Below the pieces are notes generated by a model that saw only the letters and a list, made by a program, of their open reading frames with translations, was not told the origin of the DNA and ran no database searches. A stretch of 64,000 bases of DNA. Source: an uncultured Selenomonadales bacterium (GTDB taxonomy: Bacteria > Bacillota > Negativicutes > Acidaminococcales > Acidaminococcaceae). This document shows, piece after piece, positions 8,853-16,952 of this stretch. The DNA lies in the NCBI GenBank assembly GCA_900316935.1, contig ONEW01000006.1, positions 1-64,000 of the forward strand, read 5' to 3'. The position numbers and the translations under genes are program-made. Positions within the stretch are counted from its first letter, which is position 1; every line of letters begins with the position of its first letter.

Positions 8853-9734
8853 TCAGTTCCGGCGGTGGCACATCATGTTGGCCAGCCCGCGCAGGGCTTC
8901 CGCCTTTTCCCCGAACATGTCGAGGCACCGCAGGGCTTCCTGCGTCGTTTTCTCAGACATCTCCCGCGCCTTTTCCAGACCGTAGAGGGTGACATACGTC
9001 GACTTATCGTTCTTATCGTCGCTGCCGGTAGGTTTGCCCAGCTCTTCCTGGGTCCCCGTCACATCAAGGATGTCGTCTTCAATCTGGAAGGCCAGGCCGA
9101 CCAGTTCCGCGAAGTGTGTCAGGGCCAGGAGCTGTTCGTCCGTCGCTCCGGCCAGGCGGGCACCGCCGCGGATGGCGGCGATGAACAGGGCACCGGTCTT
9201 GCCTTCATGAAGGGTCTTCAGTTCCTTGGCGGAAATCTTCTTTCCTTCCGCCTCCAGGTCCAGGGCCTGTCCGCCGACCATGCCGAAGTTGCCCGCGCAC
9301 ATGGCCGTCTCGTGAATCACTTCGACCAGCGTGGACGGTTTCACGTTGCGCTGTTCCGCCATGACCTCGAAGGCCAGCGTCAGGAGACCGTCTCCAGCCA
9401 GAAGCGCCATGGCCTCGCCGAAGACCTTGTGGTTCGTCAGGCGGCCCCGGCGGTAGTCGTCGTTGTCCATGCAGGGCAGGTCGTCGTGAATCAGCGAATA
9501 CGTATGGATCATTTCCAGGGCACAGGCCGCAGGCAGGTAATCGTACCCGTTCGCCCCCAGGGCATCGGCCGTCGCCATCAAAAGGATTGGGCGCAACCGC
9601 TTGCCACCGGCCAGCAGGCTGTACTTCATGGCATCGTCCACATTCGAGATGCCCCGCTTCTCCATCCGTTTTTCCAAAAAATTGTTGACCAGCTTTTTGC
9701 GGCTGTCATAATACTGCTCAAAGTCCAACGCCAT
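8853..9734 (-). CDS. ispA: Farnesyl/geranyl diphosphate synthase IspA
   Basis: A short-chain trans-prenyl diphosphate synthase of 293 residues that makes FPP or GPP from IPP and DMAPP. The first Asp-rich motif is DDLPCMDNDDYRRG and the second is GLAFQIEDDILD. Two ATGs lie at 9740 and 9734. The second is preferred because GGAGG abuts the first but sits 6 nt before the second. It is flanked by xseB and dxs. Confidence 0.93.
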   Translation of the reverse strand: MALDFEQYYDSRKKLVNNFLEKRMEKRGISNVDDAMKYSLLAGGKRLRPILLMATADALGANGYDYLPAACALEMIHTYSLIHDDLPCMDNDDYRRGRLTNHKVFGEAMALLAGDGLLTLAFEVMAEQRNVKPSTLVEVIHETAMCAGNFGMVGGQALDLEAEGKKISAKELKTLHEGKTGALFIAAIRGGARLAGATDEQLLALTHFAELVGLAFQIEDDILDVTGTQEELGKPTGSDDKNDKSTYVTLYGLEKAREMSEKTTQEALRCLDMFGEKAEALRGLANMMCHRRN

Positions 9735-9746
9735 CGTCATCCTCCG

Positions 9747-10031
9747 TTACTCTTCCGTCCCGTCGCCGGAAACGGTTTCCTGTTCGAAATCCCCGAACTC
9801 CTCTGTTTCCACCTGATCCTGGGCCGCCGCCTCCGTCTTCAGCTTCTCGACTTCCGCCTTGGCGCGGTTCAGTTTTTCCAGGCAGATCTGGCTCAGCTCC
9901 GTGCCGTACTTGAACTGTTCGATGGCTTCCTCCAGCGGCAGTTCGCCGCTCTCCAGCTTGTCTACCGTCGCTTCCAGGTCGGCCAGAGCTTCTTCGAATT
10001 TGATGTTCTTGGAAATCTTTTTCAACGCCAT
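9747..10031 (-). CDS. xseB: Exodeoxyribonuclease VII small subunit
   Basis: A 94-residue helical protein with the family hallmark FEEALADLEATVDKLESGEL and the IEQFKYGTELSQIC segment. Several copies bind the C-terminal helices of XseA to form exonuclease VII, a single-strand-specific exonuclease. It has an acidic C-terminal tail (EEFGDFEQETVSGDGTEE). It starts 6 nt after xseA and ends 12 nt before ispA. Confidence 0.93.
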   Translation of the reverse strand: MALKKISKNIKFEEALADLEATVDKLESGELPLEEAIEQFKYGTELSQICLEKLNRAKAEVEKLKTEAAAQDQVETEEFGDFEQETVSGDGTEE

Positions 10032-10037
10032 TCTCCA

Positions 10038-11660
10038 TTACCTCGTCTTCTTTATATCCTGTACGACGGATTCAATCACCCCGTCGCTGATTTCCGTTTG
10101 CAGGACATCGCCCCATTGGACGTCGTCCGCCGATTTCACGAGTCTTCCCCCGCCGGTCCGCGTCAGGGAATACCCGCGGCCCAGGACCGCCAGGGGGCTC
10201 ACCCCGTTCAGTCTGGCCGCCTGCAGCTGTAAGGCCTGCGTTTCGCGGGCCAGGCAATCCGCCAGGGCCCGTTCCAGCCGGTCCGTCAACGCCCCGGCCT
10301 CCCGTGCCGGCCTTTCCACCAGGCTTCCGCCTTTCGGCATACGGGCCAGCACCACGGCCAGCCGCGCCTCCAGTCCCTGCCAGATGATGTCGCTGTGACG
10401 CAGGGCCTGGCGTGCTTTCCGAAGGCGCAGGTCATAGGCATCCACCCGTTCCGGCAGGCTTTGCCGCAAGGCCATGCAGGCCCTGTCCAGCCGTTCCGCC
10501 GGGCGGTCCAGCAGTGTCTCCGGCTCCTGCAGGTATTTTGACTTCCGGCAGTTCCCGTAACGGATGCTCCCGTTGTCCAGCTGGCGCCGCACCACGCCGG
10601 CCATGCGTTTCCACAGGTTCCATACCCGGAGTGCCTGCTCCTGCCGGTCCGGCACCACGATACGGGCGGCATCCGTCGGCGTCGCCGTTTCGCGCAGGGC
10701 CACGAAATCCGACACGGTCATGTCGATGGAATGGCCGATGCAGGTGACCACAGGAATGGCCGAAGTGGCGATGGCACGGGCCACGCGCTCTTCGTTAAAG
10801 GCCCACAGGTCTTCTTTGCTGCCGCCGCCCCGTCCGACAATGAGCACATCGGCCAGGCGATGACGGTTCATGAACTCAATGGCACGGGCAATCTGTTCCG
10901 GCGCCTTGTCCCCCTGCACCTGGACAGGATACAGGAGCAGTCGCACGCCGGGCAGCCGCTCCCGGGAAATGCGGATGATGTCGCGCACCGCGGCGCTCGT
11001 CGGTGAAGTCACAATCCCGACCCGCTCCGGCAAAAGGGGCAAGTGCCACTTGCCCTCCTTGGCCTCGTCGTCCATATAGCCCTCGGCCTGAAGCTTCCGT
11101 TTCAACCGTTCCCGTGCCTCTGCCTGTGCGCCAGCTCCGCTGTAGTACAGCTTGGACACCAGCAGGCGGTACTGTCCGCCGGGGATATAGGTGCTGATGT
11201 CGCCGAAGACGATATAGCTCTTCCCGTTGACCGGCTGCTGCAAGGACCGCGTCTGATAGCGGAACGCGATGCAGTCCAGCTTGAAGAGTCCGTCAGGAGC
11301 CTGCTGCTTCAATGTGAAGAACCAGTGCCCGCTGGCGGACACCTTGAAGTTGCTCACTTCCCCCTGGACCGAAATGCGGGACAGGTCCGGATTGGCCTTC
11401 AGGGTCTGCTCCACCATCTGGTTGACCTGCCGGACCGAGTACACCTTGACCGGTGCAACTTCCTGCGGAAGCCCGTTTGCCGCCACGCCGGCGGCGTCAC
11501 CGGCCGCCAAGCCGTCCGTCCCGGATTCCGCACCCGTATCCGTTCCCAAATCCGTCCCGGACTGTCCGGGCGCAGCAGGCTGTTCCGCCGTATCTTCCGG
11601 CGGCGTGGAAAAGAGGCTGGAAAAATATTGTCCGTACCCTTTTCTGTGTTTGTTATACAT
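10038..11660 (-). CDS. xseA: Exodeoxyribonuclease VII large subunit with N-terminal extension
   Basis: A 540-residue catalytic subunit of exonuclease VII. The N-terminal OB-fold begins near residue 72 (VYSVRQVNQMVEQTL). The nuclease core follows, with VGIVTSPTSAAVRDI, GRGGGSKEDLWAFN and the GH of VVTCIGHSIDMTVSDFVALR. Residues 1-70 are a low-complexity Thr/Gly/Asp/Ala-rich extension not usual in XseA. The start at 11660 is well supported by AAGGAG 7 nt upstream and a one-base overlap with the previous stop (TGATG). Confidence 0.93.
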   Translation of the reverse strand: MYNKHRKGYGQYFSSLFSTPPEDTAEQPAAPGQSGTDLGTDTGAESGTDGLAAGDAAGVAANGLPQEVAPVKVYSVRQVNQMVEQTLKANPDLSRISVQGEVSNFKVSASGHWFFTLKQQAPDGLFKLDCIAFRYQTRSLQQPVNGKSYIVFGDISTYIPGGQYRLLVSKLYYSGAGAQAEARERLKRKLQAEGYMDDEAKEGKWHLPLLPERVGIVTSPTSAAVRDIIRISRERLPGVRLLLYPVQVQGDKAPEQIARAIEFMNRHRLADVLIVGRGGGSKEDLWAFNEERVARAIATSAIPVVTCIGHSIDMTVSDFVALRETATPTDAARIVVPDRQEQALRVWNLWKRMAGVVRRQLDNGSIRYGNCRKSKYLQEPETLLDRPAERLDRACMALRQSLPERVDAYDLRLRKARQALRHSDIIWQGLEARLAVVLARMPKGGSLVERPAREAGALTDRLERALADCLARETQALQLQAARLNGVSPLAVLGRGYSLTRTGGGRLVKSADDVQWGDVLQTEISDGVIESVVQDIKKTR

Positions 11661-12649
11661 CACTTGTCTCCTTCGCCGTGGCGCACGGCATACGCCGCGC
11701 AACCGGCAGGATTGTCCCCGCTGTAACGGGCTTCGGCGAACCAGGCACGGATTCTCCGCTTTGCCAGTTTTTCCGTCACATGGCCGCGGATCCACCCGTT
11801 GGACGCGACGCCGCCGGCCAGCAGGACCTCGTCCACACCGTACCGGTCCGCCCCGTTGCGGATCATGCGGACGAAGGTTTCGCCCAGCGCATATTGGACA
11901 CCGGCAGCCAGATCTGCCGGTGCCATGCCCTTGTCCAGGGCCCGCAGGGCCGCCGTGCAGGGACCCGAAAAACTGACTGCCGTACCGTGTACCGCCACAG
12001 GCAGCTCCGGAATTTCCCTATGCTGCGCCGCCAGCTTCTCCAGTGCCGGACCGGCCGGGAACTGCAGCCCCAGGGACACGCCGACGCGGTCCACAAACTG
12101 CCCCGCGTGCAGATCGCTGCTGGCACCGGCCGGTGTCAGCCTGTACCGGCCTTCCGCGCGCTCCGCCAACAGCAGGTCCGTTGTACCGCCCGAGGCATGT
12201 AAAAACAGGAACCGGTCCGCCCGGGGGCCGCCGGCCGACCAGAGCGCCGCTTCCAAATGATTTTCCTGATGACTGATTTCCCACAGGGGAACCCGGTACA
12301 GGGCCGCCAGGGAGCGGGCCAGACCGTGTCCGGCCAGGAAAGCCGGCATATAGGAATCCGCCAGGGGACGGGGACGGGACGACACACCGATGCCGAGCAG
12401 GCGGAACCGATGCCCCCCCACGGCCTGCTCCATAAGGTCCGGCAGATTGCGCGTATGCTGGTACACCATCTCCGACTGCTGCAGGCCGCAATGACCCGGC
12501 TTTACCTTCAGGATGCGCCGCGCCTCCGAAACGGCCCGGCCCTGGCGGTCCATGAACATGACCGACGTCGTGTAGCAGCTCGTGTCTATACCCAGGTAGA
12601 CCGCTTCCCCCACCGTGCTGTCCCTGTCTGTATCCGGATGATTCGTCAT
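11660..12649 (-). CDS. TsaD/Kae1-family paralog (peptidase M22-like)
   Basis: A 329-residue ASKHA-fold protein related to TsaD, which makes the t6A37 tRNA modification. The metal-binding HxExH motif is kept as HQENH (residues 127-131), and LLAGGVASN near the C terminus matches the family. The N-terminal segment GIDTSCYTTSV differs from the TsaD consensus GIETSCDETAV, and the protein is divergent overall, so it is probably a paralog rather than the essential TsaD. A gene of this type between nusB and xseA occurs in other Firmicutes. No enzymatic role is assigned. Confidence 0.75.
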   Translation of the reverse strand: MTNHPDTDRDSTVGEAVYLGIDTSCYTTSVMFMDRQGRAVSEARRILKVKPGHCGLQQSEMVYQHTRNLPDLMEQAVGGHRFRLLGIGVSSRPRPLADSYMPAFLAGHGLARSLAALYRVPLWEISHQENHLEAALWSAGGPRADRFLFLHASGGTTDLLLAERAEGRYRLTPAGASSDLHAGQFVDRVGVSLGLQFPAGPALEKLAAQHREIPELPVAVHGTAVSFSGPCTAALRALDKGMAPADLAAGVQYALGETFVRMIRNGADRYGVDEVLLAGGVASNGWIRGHVTEKLAKRRIRAWFAEARYSGDNPAGCAAYAVRHGEGDK

Positions 12650-12653
12650 AACG

Positions 12654-13100
12654 TCAACCCTGCTGATCCCGCATCATCTTGCCGAGGATGCCGTTCACAA
12701 AACGCGAAGAAGCGTCGGACCCAAACTCCTTCGCCAATTCCACCGCCTCATTGACGGCGATGTTGACCGGCACCTTCTCTCCGGCAAAGCACATTTCATA
12801 GATGGCCAGGCGCAAAATGTTCCGGTCGATACCGGGCATACGCTTCACATCCCAGTTGATGGCGTACTTCGCAATCAACCCGTCGATGGCTTCCAGATTG
12901 GTCTCCGTCCCTTCCAGCACCTGACGGGCGTAAGGCAGCGCCTTGGCTACCTCTGCGCGGTGTGCCGCGGGATTCTTGGCGCCTTCGTCCTCATTCTGCA
13001 CTTCCAACGCGATTTCCAGGGCTTCTTCGGGACCGGCGTCCGTAAAGTCCATCTGGAACAAACTCTGCAATACGATCTCCCTTGCTGTTCTGCGGATCAT
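12654..13100 (-). CDS. nusB: Transcription antitermination factor NusB
   Basis: A 148-residue all-helical RNA-binding protein that joins NusE (S10) on boxA to promote antitermination of rRNA operons. Recognisable are ARTVREIVLQSLFQMD-like residues at the start (RRTAREIVLQSLFQMD), INWDVKRMPGIDRNILRLAIYEM, and the C-terminal NEAVELAKEFGSDASSRFVNGIL. It lies downstream of asp23/amaP/DUF2273, a frequent Firmicutes arrangement. Confidence 0.95.
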   Translation of the reverse strand: MIRRTAREIVLQSLFQMDFTDAGPEEALEIALEVQNEDEGAKNPAAHRAEVAKALPYARQVLEGTETNLEAIDGLIAKYAINWDVKRMPGIDRNILRLAIYEMCFAGEKVPVNIAVNEAVELAKEFGSDASSRFVNGILGKMMRDQQG

Positions 13101-13113
13101 AATTCAGCCTCCC

Positions 13114-13341
13114 TTATCTGTGATACCCCGGCGGAAGCAGGCGATCCAGCCACTCCACGAGGTCTTCCTTCCTGTCGATCTTGTACCCGATGAAAAAGCC
13201 GCCGCCAACAAACAGCAGCACGAACAAGGTGGCCCAGAAGCCCAGGATCAAAAAGAGGGAACTGATGACCAGCCCCGCCAGCGAACACAGGAAACGGCCG
13301 CGGTAATTCGTCCAAATGTCATCGACTATATCTTTCCACAT
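13114..13341 (-). CDS. DUF2273 small membrane protein
   Basis: A 75-residue protein with one or two adjacent membrane segments (about 19-52) and a cytoplasmic tail ending in LPPGYHR. It matches the DUF2273 family, whose genes accompany asp23 and amaP in Firmicutes. The role is unknown; from context it is likely a membrane component associated with Asp23-family alkaline-shock proteins. It sits 17 nt after amaP. Confidence 0.75.
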   Translation of the reverse strand: MWKDIVDDIWTNYRGRFLCSLAGLVISSLFLILGFWATLFVLLFVGGGFFIGYKIDRKEDLVEWLDRLLPPGYHR

Positions 13342-13358
13342 AGCGCAGCGCCTCCTTA

Positions 13359-13895
13359 TCAGTCTTTTTCTTTCCCGCTGCTCTTGATCTTCTTAAAGTA
13401 GAGCTCGATACTCTTCACGTCGAGGCCCGTCACCTTCTTGATGGTTTCCTTGACGTTGTCCTTGACTTCTTCCGTCGTCTCAAACACGTTGACGCCAGGC
13501 TCCAGGCAGGCATGGATATTGGCATTGATCGTCGTCTTGTCTTCCATGGTGACGACGACCTTGACCCGATAAATACCGTATACTTCCTGGGCGATATCGG
13601 CGATGTAGTCCTCCAAGGCCCGTTTGGACACGAGGGTCTTGCCGTGATCCGTTTCCGCCAGTATGAGGGTACTCGTGCCGCCGAACACACCAAGGCCTGC
13701 CAGCAGCAGGCGGATGCTGATGATGAAGATGATGGCGCCTCCAATGGTGAAGCGCCAGTCGCCGGGCAGGCTGGAAATCATCTGCACCAGCGGCTCGTCG
13801 GGCAGCAGCGACACGCTCAGCCCGATCATGAGCAGGGCGAACACGGCCATCAAAAACGTATATAATGTCAAAATGATCCTGTCAGGGATTCCCAT
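13359..13895 (-). CDS. amaP: Alkaline shock response membrane anchor protein AmaP
   Basis: A 178-residue protein with two N-terminal transmembrane segments (about 7-27 and 45-65) followed by a cytoplasmic Asp23-like domain. In Staphylococcus AmaP tethers Asp23 to the membrane. The start at 13895 is supported by AAGGAGG before it. It lies between asp23 and DUF2273, the expected order. The C-terminal end is Lys-rich. Confidence 0.82.
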   Translation of the reverse strand: MGIPDRIILTLYTFLMAVFALLMIGLSVSLLPDEPLVQMISSLPGDWRFTIGGAIIFIISIRLLLAGLGVFGGTSTLILAETDHGKTLVSKRALEDYIADIAQEVYGIYRVKVVVTMEDKTTINANIHACLEPGVNVFETTEEVKDNVKETIKKVTGLDVKSIELYFKKIKSSGKEKD

Positions 13896-13950
13896 ATATG
13901 TACTCCTCCTTGTCGGATTGTTCCGCCGCAATGTGCCGGCCGGAGCTGGT

Positions 13951-14463
13951 TCAGCGGAACATCAGGTCGTTCAGGTTGTCCGGCGGATTTTCCTCCGGTG
14001 TGTCCAAGCTGAGTTCCAGGGCGCTCTTTTCGCGGCGCTTCACGCCTTCCACATGGACATCGACGTACTCCGCGTCATACTCCGTCATGTCATCCACGGC
14101 AGCCTTCACCTTCTTCTGCAGCTTCATGGCCACTTCAGGAATGTTACAGCCGTACTCTATGATCACATAGACGGCGATCCGGCATGTATGGCCTGTCACT
14201 TTCACGCGGACGCCTTTGGCGGGGCTCTTCTTGCCGAGGAAATTGCTCAGGCCTTCACGGAATCCCGTGCTCATATCCACCACGCCGGGAACATCGAGGG
14301 CCGCCAGGCTGGCCACGATGGCGATGACCTCGTCCGCCACTTCGATATAGCCGACCTCTGCCTCGCTCCCGTCGTCTGCCGGCGCCGCCGGGGCCGCCTT
14401 TTCCGCGGGTTCCCCCGTTTCCGGGGCGAATTTGTCTTTTTCCCGGGTTACATCTTCCGTCAT
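13951..14463 (-). CDS. asp23: Asp23/Gls24 family envelope stress protein
   Basis: A 170-residue Asp23/Gls24 protein. An acidic Ala/Pro-rich N-terminal tail (1-36) precedes the conserved domain starting GYIEVADEVIAIVASLAAL and containing GVVDMSTGF and AVYVIIEYGCNIPEVA. The family is abundant at the membrane and linked to envelope or alkaline stress. GGGAGG precedes the ATG, and the gene is first in the long operon below the promoter at 14578-14606. Confidence 0.88.
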   Translation of the reverse strand: MTEDVTREKDKFAPETGEPAEKAAPAAPADDGSEAEVGYIEVADEVIAIVASLAALDVPGVVDMSTGFREGLSNFLGKKSPAKGVRVKVTGHTCRIAVYVIIEYGCNIPEVAMKLQKKVKAAVDDMTEYDAEYVDVHVEGVKRREKSALELSLDTPEENPPDNLNDLMFR

Positions 14464-14577
14464 ACCACACCTCCCTGGTCACGAAGGCCACCCTTCCGCA
14501 AAGGGGGCTTCCAGAGAAAACGGCCTGCTGTCAGACAAACAGTATGCCATTATTTTTCAATATACATTCTATGAATT

Positions 14578-14606
14578 ATTATACCATGAGACAAGGGCCT
14601 TTTCCA
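14578..14606 (-). promoter_or_regulatory. promoter of the asp23-nudF gene run
   Basis: On the minus strand a perfect TATAAT (14578-14583) carries an extended TGG. It is spaced 17 bp from TGGAAA (14601-14606), a 4/6 match to TTGACA. The leader to asp23 is about 107 nt. The gene-free stretch 14464-14810 also holds the esterase terminator (14746-14785); nothing else convincing was seen there. Confidence 0.7.
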
Positions 14607-14745
14607 GCTTTTTACACGCCCCGGGAAGGACTTTCGCGAATCGTAACATTGCGATGATATCCCGCTTCCTTTTCACGGAAACGATACCTCCGTGTCACGT
14701 GGGAAACGGTATTTGTCCATGCGCAAAGGCCGTGACTTTATACAC

Positions 14746-14785
14746 AAAAAACGACAGTGAAGGAAACGCTCCGTTTCCTTCACTG
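14746..14785 (-). terminator. intrinsic terminator of the secreted esterase gene
   Basis: A perfect 14-bp stem (14755-14768 with 14772-14785) with a 3-nt loop is followed on the minus strand by GTCG and six T (complement of 14746-14751). It lies 25 nt beyond the stop of the esterase-like gene. Confidence 0.85.
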
Positions 14786-14810
14786 CCATCCCTGCCGGGA
14801 TTTTCTTTTT

Positions 14811-16160
14811 TCAGCCGTGCTGTGCGAACATCCAGTCCAAAATGAAGGGGATGTTATAGGCAAAACTCCAGGTGTAGCGGTGATTGCCGCCGGCGAACAC
14901 CGTGTAATTGATTGGCGCGCCCTGGGCTGCCAGCTCCCGGGCCTCCCGATCCAGCTGTGCCGCCGGTGCCTTCGCGTCCCAGGGCTGCTTGTTCCGGGCC
15001 ACCGCAGTGCCAAGCTTTTCCCATTCCGCCGTGGCTGCGTTCATGCCAGGATAGGCCTTTGTGTCTCCTTCGCAGACCGTAATCCACAGCTTCTTGTCTT
15101 TCAGGCCCTTCATTTCATCCACATTCCACTGGCAGGCGACCAGGTACTGTGCAGCAAACAGGTCCGGATAGCGGTCGCTCAGGGCGATGTTCGTCATGCC
15201 GCCCTGGGATTGTCCCGTGCCGTAAACCCGCGTGCGGTCCACATTGTAGTTGTCCAGCACGTGGAACAGCAGGCGGCTGACGACACCGAGTCCCTGCGTC
15301 CAGGTATAGGTGTCGTCCGTAAGCAGGCCGAGCTGCCCCACCAGGCGGTCCGTATATTGCGGGGCCAGCACGATGGCCGGGTCTTTGCGCTGCCGTTCCG
15401 GCGACGCAAAGACCGTGGCGCCGTTACCCTGGTACAGCGGGGCCGTCGTATCATTGTTGTTCACCCCCATATCAGGGACAAAGAACACAAGGGGATACTT
15501 CCTGTCCGGCTGATAGCCGGTTGGCAGATACAGGTTGTAGGGCATGGTGACTCCCGTGACCGGATCCTTGAACTGATACTGCGTAAAGACGTCCACATCG
15601 GGTTTCCGCGTTTCCGTACTGCGGTAGACGCGTTGCGACGGTCCCAGCATCCTCCCGCGGACCGTCGTCACCTCCCCGACCTGGCGTACAGCTACGGCCA
15701 GGTCCGGTTCCGTCAGGTCCGAATGATGCGAGGCATCGGGATGGAAGGCCGGTTCCTTACCCGGTTCCCCCTGGGGCTTTTCTGCCATCCCCTGTTCGTC
15801 CGCCGTGTTTTCCGTCGCCAGCTTCAGGATGACGAACCGCCCCGGCCGGCTGGAACCTGTAAAATACGGCTCGCGGTTCACCGCCACGTCCGTTACGGCA
15901 TGGCCCTCCACCGTGAAATCCCCCGTCTGCACGGAATCCGGGTCAAGGGGCCGCCGGTACTGCAGCACGGCTTCTGCCACCTTTTCCCCGTCCCCGTAGA
16001 CCCGGGCTACGGAAACCACTTTCTGTACAGCCGGACGGGCAGCCCGTGACTGTCCGCCAGAGTCCGGTGCTGCCGCCTGAGCCGCACGGTCCAATCCGAA
16101 AAAGCCCAGGCACGCCAAAGCCAGGCCCAATGCCATTCCCTTTTTCTGCAGCTTGCGCAT
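14811..16160 (-). CDS. Secreted alpha/beta-hydrolase, esterase/depolymerase-like
   Basis: A 449-residue exported protein. The signal peptide covers residues 1-29 (hydrophobic core MALGLALACLGFFGL, cleavage near AQA). A beta-rich region (about 40-210) precedes a catalytic domain starting near YNLYLPTGY. The nucleophile elbow is YGTGQSQGGM (GxSxG), and late Asp and His residues (CEGDTK, GGNHRYTW) could complete the triad. It resembles PHB-depolymerase or feruloyl-esterase-type hydrolases; the substrate is unknown. The start at 16160 has AAAGGA 9 nt upstream. It appears monocistronic, with a terminator at each end. Confidence 0.72.
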   Translation of the reverse strand: MRKLQKKGMALGLALACLGFFGLDRAAQAAAPDSGGQSRAARPAVQKVVSVARVYGDGEKVAEAVLQYRRPLDPDSVQTGDFTVEGHAVTDVAVNREPYFTGSSRPGRFVILKLATENTADEQGMAEKPQGEPGKEPAFHPDASHHSDLTEPDLAVAVRQVGEVTTVRGRMLGPSQRVYRSTETRKPDVDVFTQYQFKDPVTGVTMPYNLYLPTGYQPDRKYPLVFFVPDMGVNNNDTTAPLYQGNGATVFASPERQRKDPAIVLAPQYTDRLVGQLGLLTDDTYTWTQGLGVVSRLLFHVLDNYNVDRTRVYGTGQSQGGMTNIALSDRYPDLFAAQYLVACQWNVDEMKGLKDKKLWITVCEGDTKAYPGMNAATAEWEKLGTAVARNKQPWDAKAPAAQLDREARELAAQGAPINYTVFAGGNHRYTWSFAYNIPFILDWMFAQHG

Positions 16161-16270
16161 GATGACACATCCTTTCCTTTTTCCTGACGACATCGTAACA
16201 CATTCCGCCTGTTTGCATAAGCAAACTTTTCTTGAACATTCCGAGTTGCCACGATACCTGAAAAGACTGC

Positions 16271-16305
16271 AAAAAAGCACCCCGGAAAGATAATTTCCGG
16301 AGTGC
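16271..16305 (-). terminator. intrinsic terminator after efp
   Basis: A 12-bp stem (16277-16288 with 16294-16305, one G-U) with a 5-nt loop is followed on the minus strand by six T (complement of 16271-16276). It ends the proline dipeptidase-efp unit. Confidence 0.88.
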
Positions 16306-16320
16306 CCTGCAGGTGACTTC

Positions 16321-16878
16321 TTATGCGCGCTGGATATATTCGCCGGAGCGGGTATCGATCAGCAGATGATCCCCTTCGTTGATGAACAGGGGAACCTTTA
16401 CGACGTAACCCGTGTCCATCTTGGCCGGTTTGTTACCGCCCGTAGCGGTATCGCCGCGGATGCCCGGTTCGGTTTCAACAACGACCAGTTCAACCGTGTT
16501 CGGCAGTTCGACGCCCAGAATACGGCCTTCGAAGCTCGTTACCTTGACATCCATGTTCTCTTTCAGGAAATTGATGCCGTTGCCCAGCTGTTCCTTGCTC
16601 AGTTCCAGCTGTTCGTAGGTCTCGTTGTCCATGAACACATAGCTGTCGCCTTCCTGATACAGATACTGCATGGCGCGGCGGTCAATCGTCGCGTTCGGGA
16701 GACGTTCGCCTGCGTTGAAAGTGCGTTCTACGACGGCGCCCGTTGCCAGGTTGCGCATCTTGGCACGGACGAAGGCGGCGCCCTTGCCCGGTTTTACATG
16801 CTGGAATTCTACAACTTGCCAGGGATCGTTGTCGATGGTGACCGTCAGACCCGTTTTGAATTCGTTGGTGGATACCAT
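16321..16878 (-). CDS. efp: Translation elongation factor P
   Basis: A 185-residue three-domain (KOW-like, OB, OB) factor that relieves ribosome stalling at polyproline. The domain I loop [13 protein letters not shown] carries the modifiable Lys, and the C-terminal signature [19 protein letters not shown] is present. AGGAGG precedes the ATG by 8 nt. It lies 75 nt after a proline peptidase gene, a pairing common in Firmicutes. No epm modification genes are seen here. Confidence 0.96.
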   Translation of the reverse strand: MVSTNEFKTGLTVTIDNDPWQVVEFQHVKPGKGAAFVRAKMRNLATGAVVERTFNAGERLPNATIDRRAMQYLYQEGDSYVFMDNETYEQLELSKEQLGNGINFLKENMDVKVTSFEGRILGVELPNTVELVVVETEPGIRGDTATGGNKPAKMDTGYVVKVPLFINEGDHLLIDTRSGEYIQRA

Positions 16879-16952
16879 ACAAAAAACCTCCTAAAGTTTC
16901 CTAAGTGGATATATTGAAAATTTTAAAGATAACGATGTAACGGAAAGGAGCG

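Noticed and set aside
14640-14740. Imperfect inverted repeats (ATACC...GGTAT, CACGTG, TTCGCGAA) upstream of asp23
   Set aside because: Arms are short, spacing is irregular and nothing links them to the promoter at 14578-14606; likely chance.
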